Assembly (NCBI RefSeq): GCF_026342355.1
Contig: NZ_JAPEMV010000006.1
Location: 62,001-126,000 of the forward strand
Length of the DNA stretch: 64,000 bases
Origin: Streptomyces sp. NBC_00249
GTDB taxonomy: Bacteria; Actinomycetota; Actinomycetes; Streptomycetales; Streptomycetaceae
Reading direction: 5' to 3'
The notes under the pieces: generated by a model
The model's database searches: none
The model's input: the letters and a program-made list of their open reading frames with translations, nothing else
Told to the model about the DNA's origin: nothing
Made by a program: the position numbers and the translations under genes
In this document: positions 59,216 to 64,000 of the stretch, piece after piece
Layout: each line of letters begins with the position of its first letter
Position numbering within the stretch: the stretch's first letter is position 1

Positions 59216-59973
59216 GGTTGCGGAGTGAGCCACAGACGCTGTCCGTTCACATCGGAGGCGGGCCGCTCCCACACGCCGGCGATGGCCTCGGCCAGCTCCT
59301 TGACGTCGGTGAAGCCCGCGAACTTCGCATTGGGACGCTCGGCGCGCATCGCGTCGTGCACCAGTGCCTTGATGACCAGGATCGTAGCCGCGGCGGTCGG
59401 GCCGTCGTCGCCCCCCGCCTTGCGGAACGAGTCCGCCATGGCCAGGGTCCAGGCCTCGGCGGCCGCCTTGCCCGCGTTGTACGCGGCGTTGTTGGCGACC
59501 GGCTTGTGCGCGCCGGACTGGCTGACCAGGACGTAGCGGCCGCGGTCGCTGCGCAGCAGCGCGTCGTGGAAGGCCAGCGAGGTGTGCTGGACCGTGCGGA
59601 TGAGGAGCTTCTCCAGGAAGGCCCAGTCCGCGAGGTCGACGTCGGTGAAGGTCTTGCTGCCGCGCCAGCCGCCGACGAGGTGGACCATCCCGTCGATCCG
59701 GCCGAACTCCTTCTCGGTCTGCTCGGCCCACGCCTTGGTGGCGTCGAGGTCGAGCAGGTCCACGGTGTCGCCGGTGATGGTGGCGCCGCCGTGGGCGTAG
59801 CGGGCGGCGTCGACGGCCTCCGCGAGGCGCGCGGGGTCGGCGTCGGACGCGACGACCACCGCTCCCGCCTCGGCGAGGCGCAGCAGCGCGGCGTGGCCGG
59901 CGGGCCCGCCCGCCCCGGCCACCGCGATCACCGCTCCGTGGAGCTTGCCGTTGCCGTTACCGGAGCCGTTCAT
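59212..59973 (-). CDS. SDR-family NAD(P)-dependent oxidoreductase
   Basis: 253 residues. The cofactor motif is AVAGAGGPAGHAALLRLAEA with DAD after the second strand, suggesting NAD. Catalytic residues are SQSGAHK and YNAGK (Tyr-x3-Lys). ATG 59973 has AGGAGG 9 bp upstream; an in-frame GTG at 60003 overlaps the DUF6421 stop (GTGA) and would add ten residues. Either way it is tightly coupled to its neighbours on both sides. Confidence 0.91.
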   Translation of the reverse strand: MNGSGNGNGKLHGAVIAVAGAGGPAGHAALLRLAEAGAVVVASDADPARLAEAVDAARYAHGGATITGDTVDLLDLDATKAWAEQTEKEFGRIDGMVHLVGGWRGSKTFTDVDLADWAFLEKLLIRTVQHTSLAFHDALLRSDRGRYVLVSQSGAHKPVANNAAYNAGKAAAEAWTLAMADSFRKAGGDDGPTAAATILVIKALVHDAMRAERPNAKFAGFTDVKELAEAIAGVWERPASDVNGQRLWLTPQP

Positions 59974-59999
59974 CTGTGCAGCCTCCTGTGGGCGAGTGC

Positions 60000-61406
60000 T
60001 CACGCGGCGGCCCGCTCGGCCGTCCCGGCGTTCAGGGCAGTGATGCCCTTGGTCGAGGCGATCACACCCTTGAGCTTCTTGGCGAGGGCCTCATAGAACA
60101 TGCTGAGCGGAAACTCGTCGGGAAGCACGTCGTCCACCAGCTTGCGCGGGGGCTGCGTCATGTCGAGGGCGTCGGGGCCCTTGGCCCACTTGGATCCCGG
60201 GTGCGGGGCGAGGTAGGTCGAGACCAGCTCGTACGCCTTGAACCAGTGCACCAGCTTCGGGCGGTCGATGCCCGCGCGGTAGAGGTCCTCGATCTCGGCG
60301 CACAGCTGGTTGGTGACCTGCGGGGCGCGCATCCAGTCGATCTTCAGCTTGTTGTCCGTCCAGCGCACGACGTCGTGCTTGTGGAGGTACGCGAAGAGGA
60401 GCTGGCCGCCGAGACCGTCGTAGTTGCGGTTGCGGTCGCCGGAGACGGGGAAGCGGAACATCCGGTCGAAGAGGACGGCGTACTGCACGTCACGGCCGTG
60501 CTCGTTGCCCTCGGACTCCAGCTTCACGGCCTCCTTGAAGGCGGTGAGGTCACAGCGCAGCTCCTCCAGGCCGTACATCCAGAACGGCTGGCGCTGCTTG
60601 ATCATGAAGGGGTCGAACGGCAGGTCGCCGTGGCTGTGGGTGCGGTCGTGGACCATGTCCCACAGGACGAACGCCTTCTCGCAGCGCTCCTGGTCGGTGA
60701 CCATGGCGGCGATGTCCTCGGGCAGCTCGATGCCGAGGATGTCGACGGCGGCCTCGGTGACCTTGCGGTAGCGCGCGGCCTCGCGGTCGCAGAAGATGCC
60801 GCCCCAGGTGAAGCGCTCGGGGGCCTCGCGGACGGCGATGGTCTCCGGGAAGAGCACCGCGGAGTGGGTGTCGTAGCCCGGGGTGAAGTCCTCGAAGGTG
60901 ATGCCGAGGAAGAGCGGGTTGTCGTACCGGGTGCGCTCCAGCTCGGAGAGCCACTCGGGCCACACCATCTTCAGCACGACGGCCTCGAAGTTGCGGTCCG
61001 GGTTGCCGTTCTGGGTGTACATCGGGAAGACGACGAGGTGCTGGAGCCCGTCGGCGCGCTCGGCGGCCGGGTGGAAGGCCAGCAGGGAGTCGAGGAAGTC
61101 CGGCACGCCGAAGTCGCCGGCGACCCACTTGCGCAGGTCCGCGATGAGGGCCTGGTGGTAGGCCTTGGCGTGCGGCAGCAGCGGGGAGAGCGTCTCGACG
61201 GAGGCGATCACCCGCTCCACGGCGGCCTCGACGGTGGCTCGGGCGTGGGAGCCCTCGGCCTCCAGGTCGATGGAGCCGTCGGCGGCCTGCCAGGGGCGGA
61301 TCTCCTCCACGGCGGCCTTGAGCTCGGGCCACGCCGGGTGGTCTACCACCCGCGCACCAGCGGCTGTCACGTCAGCGCCAGTACCCGGCACAAGAATTTC
61401 CGTCAT
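60000..61406 (-). CDS. DUF6421-type protein, possible metalloenzyme, first gene of aldolase operon
   Basis: 468 residues, soluble. I recognise it only as the actinomycete DUF6421 family. The most conserved-looking block is WDMVHDRTHSHGDLPFDPFM, with four acidic/His residues in metal-ligand spacing, followed by QRQPFWMYGLEELRCDLTAF carrying Glu-Glu and Asp. Other blocks are NPLFLGITFEDFTPGYDTHS and WGGIFCDREAARYR. This is the look of a helical metal-dependent enzyme, but no function is known. GGAGGAAG precedes ATG 61406. It heads the SDR/aldolase operon. Confidence 0.88.
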   Translation of the reverse strand: MTEILVPGTGADVTAAGARVVDHPAWPELKAAVEEIRPWQAADGSIDLEAEGSHARATVEAAVERVIASVETLSPLLPHAKAYHQALIADLRKWVAGDFGVPDFLDSLLAFHPAAERADGLQHLVVFPMYTQNGNPDRNFEAVVLKMVWPEWLSELERTRYDNPLFLGITFEDFTPGYDTHSAVLFPETIAVREAPERFTWGGIFCDREAARYRKVTEAAVDILGIELPEDIAAMVTDQERCEKAFVLWDMVHDRTHSHGDLPFDPFMIKQRQPFWMYGLEELRCDLTAFKEAVKLESEGNEHGRDVQYAVLFDRMFRFPVSGDRNRNYDGLGGQLLFAYLHKHDVVRWTDNKLKIDWMRAPQVTNQLCAEIEDLYRAGIDRPKLVHWFKAYELVSTYLAPHPGSKWAKGPDALDMTQPPRKLVDDVLPDEFPLSMFYEALAKKLKGVIASTKGITALNAGTAERAAA

Positions 61407-61441
61407 GTCACTTCCTCCACAGGAGAACCTCGCGTCGGGCC

Positions 61442-61495
61442 AGGGTATGCGTGCGAGGCTCTCCTGCTCAAGTGGAATCCCAGGAAATTATCCTG
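61442..61495 (-). promoter_or_regulatory. putative promoter and AsnC/Lrp-like site for the DUF6421 operon
   Basis: On the minus strand, TTGAGC (61466-61471) and TACCCT (61442-61447) are spaced 18 bp, an acceptable housekeeping promoter 36 bp upstream of the DUF6421 ATG. Just upstream, CAGGA-AATTA-TCCTG (61481-61495) is a perfect 5-bp-arm palindrome with an AT centre that fits the Lrp/AsnC consensus at about 12 of 15 positions. It overlaps the stop of the hydrolase gene. Inference only. Confidence 0.45.
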
Positions 61496-62546
61496 CGACA
61501 CCCCCGTCTCTGCCGGAAGTCTTCCCGTCACTCAGGGTGGAAGCCACGGCTCCGCCTAGCCGATCCAGGGCCTGGCGGGCCTGCGGGAGCAGGCCGGGCA
61601 GGGCGAGGAAGCCGTGGAACATCCCCTGGTGGTGGTCCCGCGCGGCCCGTACGCCGGCCGCACGCAGGGCCCGTACGTACGCGGCTCCCTCGTCCCGCAG
61701 CGGATCGCACCCGGCGGTGACCACGTGGGCGGGCGGCAGCCCGGCGAGGGCGGCGCGCAGCGGCGAGGCCAGCGGGTGGCGGCCGTCTCCCCCGGGGCCG
61801 AGGTACTGCTCCCAGAACCAGCGCAGGTGGGCGGCGGTGAGGAAGTACCCCTCGGCGTCGCTCCGGTAGGACGGGGTGTCGGCCGCGGCGTCCAGGCAGG
61901 GGTAGGCGAGCGCCTGGAGGGCGACGGGCGGTCCCCCGCGCTCGCGGGCCAGCAGCAGGGAGGCCACGGCGAGGTTGCCGCCGGCGCTGTCCCCGGCGAC
62001 GACCAGGGCGCCCGGGTCGCCGCCCAGCGCGGTGACGTGCTCCCCCGCCCAGCGCAGGACCGCCCAGGCGTCGTACGCGGCGGCGGGGAAACGGGCCTCG
62101 GGGGCCCGCCGGTACCCGACGGAGACGAGCACGGCCCCGGAGGCGCGGCACAGCTCCCGGACGGTGCTGTCGTAGGAGTCGAGGTCGCACAGGACCCAGC
62201 CGCCGCCGTGGCAGAACACCACGGTCGGCCGGGGTGCGGGCCACCGGCGGGGGTCGGGCCGGTAGACCCGGACGGGCACGGGCGGCGCCCCGTCGGCGCC
62301 GGGCACCGCCAGGTCCCGGACGGAGCCCACGGCGGGCGGCGGGGCCGGCCGCGCGGGGGCCGCGGCCAGGATCCGCCGGGCCTCGGCGGCGTCGGTGACG
62401 GCCCCGCCGAGGTCGGGGAAGGTGGCGGCCAGCGCATCGGCACACCCCCGCGCGAGCGGCCCCAACCGGTCCCGCCCCCTCGGCGGGCCCGCGGCCGGGC
62501 CGGACGCGGATCCCGTGGACGCGGCCGGGCCCGTGGGCGGGCGCAC
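61488..62546 (-). CDS. alpha/beta hydrolase, hormone-sensitive lipase (HSL) family
   Basis: 352 residues. HGGGW oxyanion motif, GDSAGGN nucleophile elbow, DEG acid region in PLRDEGAAY and HGF in MFHGFLAL complete the esterase machinery. GTG 62546 is preceded by GGGAGG 6 bp away and comes 1 bp after the LLM stop, so it is translationally coupled to it. TAA stop. The N-terminal 50 residues are low complexity. Confidence 0.9.
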   Translation of the reverse strand: MRPPTGPAASTGSASGPAAGPPRGRDRLGPLARGCADALAATFPDLGGAVTDAAEARRILAAAPARPAPPPAVGSVRDLAVPGADGAPPVPVRVYRPDPRRWPAPRPTVVFCHGGGWVLCDLDSYDSTVRELCRASGAVLVSVGYRRAPEARFPAAAYDAWAVLRWAGEHVTALGGDPGALVVAGDSAGGNLAVASLLLARERGGPPVALQALAYPCLDAAADTPSYRSDAEGYFLTAAHLRWFWEQYLGPGGDGRHPLASPLRAALAGLPPAHVVTAGCDPLRDEGAAYVRALRAAGVRAARDHHQGMFHGFLALPGLLPQARQALDRLGGAVASTLSDGKTSGRDGGVAG

Positions 62547-62547
62547 C

Positions 62548-63540
62548 TCAGGCCTCCCGCGCCGCGCCGGGCGCACCCGCACCGCGGTCCCTGAAGTGCG
62601 GGATGACCTTCTCGCCCCACTGCCGCAGCGTCTCCAGGCAGGCTTCCTGCGGCACCGTGCCCATCTGGACCAGGCACATCACCTCGTCCGCCCCCGCCTC
62701 CCGCAGCCGCTCCACGTACGCGATGGCCTCGTCCGCGCTCCCGTAGGCGTGGCCGGCGTTGAAGGTGGCCGTGGCGGTCGGCCGTACCGGGATGTCCAGT
62801 TCGTGCAGCCTGGCCACCACCTGCTCGGCGGCCTTGCGCATCTCGGCCGCCTCGTCGGCGCCCGACACCACCGCCTCGTCGGGGATGCCCGCGCCCCCGT
62901 ACCAGTGCCCGATGGACTGCGCGAAGAACCGCTGCCCCCGGATGCCGATCCGACGCGCCTCCTCGGGGTCGTCGAGCACGATGGTCGGGCAGAGCACCGA
63001 GAAGTGGTCGTTGACCACGCTCGACACGAAGCGGGCGCCGTCCCGGGCCGCGCGCGCCGCGTCGTACACGGCCCGCATCCCGGCGATCGACTGCGGCCCG
63101 GCGAAGCCCATCACGAGCGCCCCGATGCCCAGTTCGGCGGCCTGCGTGAGGGTCTCGGCCCGGCTGCACGCCAGGAAGAGCGGCGGGTGCGGCAGCTGGG
63201 CGGGGCGCGGCAGGATCGGGTGCGGGTCGATGTCGAGCAGCTCGCCGTGGTACTCCAGTTCCTCCTCCTGCCAGGCCTTCCCGATGATCCGCAGCGCCTC
63301 CTCCACCTCGGCGGTGGTGCGGTCGCGGTCCACCCCGCACAGCGAGGTCTCCTGCACGGTGCCGCCGCGTCCGGCGCCGAGGTCGAGCCGCCCGCCGGAG
63401 AGCAGGTCGAGCATGGCGGCCCGCTCGGCGACGCGGACCGGATGGTTGAAGTTGAAGGGCATGCACACGACTCCGTGCCCGATGCGTATGGTGTTCGTCC
63501 GGGCCGCGACCCAGGTCAGGAAGATCTCTGGCGCAAACAT
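62548..63540 (-). pseudogene. LLM-class flavin-dependent oxidoreductase, N-terminus lost at an integration junction
   Basis: 330 residues remain from ATG 63540. The frame starts at FAPEIFLTWVAARTNTIRIG, which in intact luciferase-like proteins lies about 60-70 residues in, after the first beta-alpha-beta unit with the conserved EHH motif. From there to the C-terminus the barrel is complete (GGRLDLGAGRGG, GALVMGFAGP, SIGHWYGG). Neither ATG 63540 nor 63552 has a ribosome binding site. Directly upstream begins a serine recombinase. I infer disruption by an integrative element; the missing 5' part should lie at its other end. A truncated but expressed protein cannot be excluded. Confidence 0.65.
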
Positions 63541-63574
63541 TCTTTTACGCATGGGTAGTTGGGTACGCTGAACC
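63520..63574. other. inferred chromosome/integrative-element junction (att site)
   Basis: Oxidoreductase homology stops between codons reading MFAPEIF (63540-63520) and the recombinase ATG at 63575. Composition changes here as well: CTCTGGCGCAAACATTCTTT (63526-63545) is AT-richer than either flank. The att core is therefore probably within this interval. The exact crossover needs the other end of the element. Confidence 0.5.
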
Positions 63575-64000
63575 ATGCCGATTGACCCGGAATACCTGCA
63601 CGCGGTCCGCCAAGGCCCCTTCCCCGCCTACCTGTACGGACGCGCCAGCCGCGACCCGAAGAAGAAGGGCCGGTCTGTCAACGACCAGCTCAAGGAGGGC
63701 CGCACCCTCTGCGACAAGCACGGCTGGCCCATCGTCGAGGAGTTCAAGGACCTCGGCATCTCCGCCTCCCGCCACGCGCGCGAGCGCCGCGACGACTTCG
63801 AGACCATGCTCGACGGGATCCGCGCCGGGAAATGTCGAATCGTCGTCGCCTTCGAGGCGAGCAGGTACTACCGCGACCTCGACGCGTACACCCGTCTCCG
63901 GAAGGCCTGCCACGACTCGGGGACCCTGCTCTACTACAAGGGCCAGGTCTACGACCTCAGCAAAAGCGCCGACCGCAAGGCCACCGCAATGGACGCCGTC
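63575..64000 (+). CDS. serine recombinase/integrase, N-terminal part (runs off window)
   Basis: 142 residues visible, open at the right edge. The resolvase/invertase catalytic domain starts FPAYLYGRASRDPKKKGRSV, with the nucleophile serine in GRASRD; next comes NDQLKEGRTLCDKHG, then GISASRHARERRDDFETML, and the conserved paired arginines in IVVAFEASRYYRDLDAYTRL. This is the front of a large serine integrase as used by actinomycete phages and integrative elements. It lies 35 bp from the truncated oxidoreductase and reads away from it. Confidence 0.9.
   Translation, partial: MPIDPEYLHAVRQGPFPAYLYGRASRDPKKKGRSVNDQLKEGRTLCDKHGWPIVEEFKDLGISASRHARERRDDFETMLDGIRAGKCRIVVAFEASRYYRDLDAYTRLRKACHDSGTLLYYKGQVYDLSKSADRKATAMDAV

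Noticed and set aside
63545..63913. Minus-strand frame opposite the serine recombinase
   Set aside because: The plus strand shows the resolvase catalytic motifs; the minus translation has none.
1..64000. rRNA, tRNA and a chromosomal replication origin
   Set aside because: No cloverleaf, rRNA-like or DnaA-box cluster was recognised by eye; a covariance-model search would be needed to be certain.

Overview
The window reads as chromosomal DNA of a Streptomyces or very close relative. GC content is very high throughout, third codon positions are almost all G or C, GTG starts are frequent, and TTA codons are nearly absent (I found two). Several families are actinomycete-restricted: a streptophobe-family tail, DUF6643-, DUF6332- and Rv1733c-like proteins, a mycothiol-dependent maleylpyruvate isomerase-like protein, and a deazaflavin (F420) reductase-like protein. 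I count about 52 protein genes. I see no rRNA, tRNA or CRISPR array.

Layout. 1-9000: tail of a membrane protein; a double-FHA ABC transporter with a small downstream partner; a cation-efflux protein; a NUDIX hydrolase; a TTA-containing UPF0261/Tm-1-like gene; and a Ser/Thr kinase overlapping a second single-span protein. 9000-18500: a GNAT-AAA+ fusion, a secreted trypsin-like protease, NUDIX, apolipoprotein N-acyltransferase (Lnt), a PH-like membrane protein, and a FAD monooxygenase divergent from a TetR regulator across a striking 3 x 14 bp operator array. These are followed by an ADP-ribosylglycohydrolase and a membrane protein with a Cys/Gly tail. 18500-29500: a MurI-like racemase, two short tandem repeats, an HpnB-like glycosyltransferase, a MOSC protein, a beta-helix/AAA+ (CbxX-type) fusion, and a large membrane protein with a lipase motif.

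29500-46000: a first MITE-like element, a Cds1-like PLP enzyme, an RsbW-like ATPase, a ROK regulator, AlkB, GDSL hydrolase, a TTA-containing spherulin-4-like protein, a TetR/F420-reductase divergent pair with palindromic operators, a geranylgeranyl-reductase-type flavoprotein, an M20 dipeptidase, MBL hydrolase, a P-loop kinase-NUDIX fusion and a LacI regulator. 46000-58000: a second, related MITE-like element, an ArsR-type regulator divergent from an MFS pump, a citrate-lyase-like aldolase, etfBA, flavin reductase, thioredoxin, PlsC acyltransferase, a PL5-like lyase, and a CGNR regulator divergent from another MFS pump.

58000-64000: a compact minus-strand cluster. DUF6421, an SDR and a threonine-aldolase-like lyase are joined by GTGA overlaps or near-overlaps and followed by a transglutaminase-like protein. 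Upstream lie an alpha/beta hydrolase and an LLM oxidoreductase that has lost its N-terminus. The right edge explains that loss: directly abutting it, a serine recombinase gene begins and runs off the window. I infer that an integrative element inserted into the oxidoreductase gene, with the chromosome-element junction near 63520-63574.
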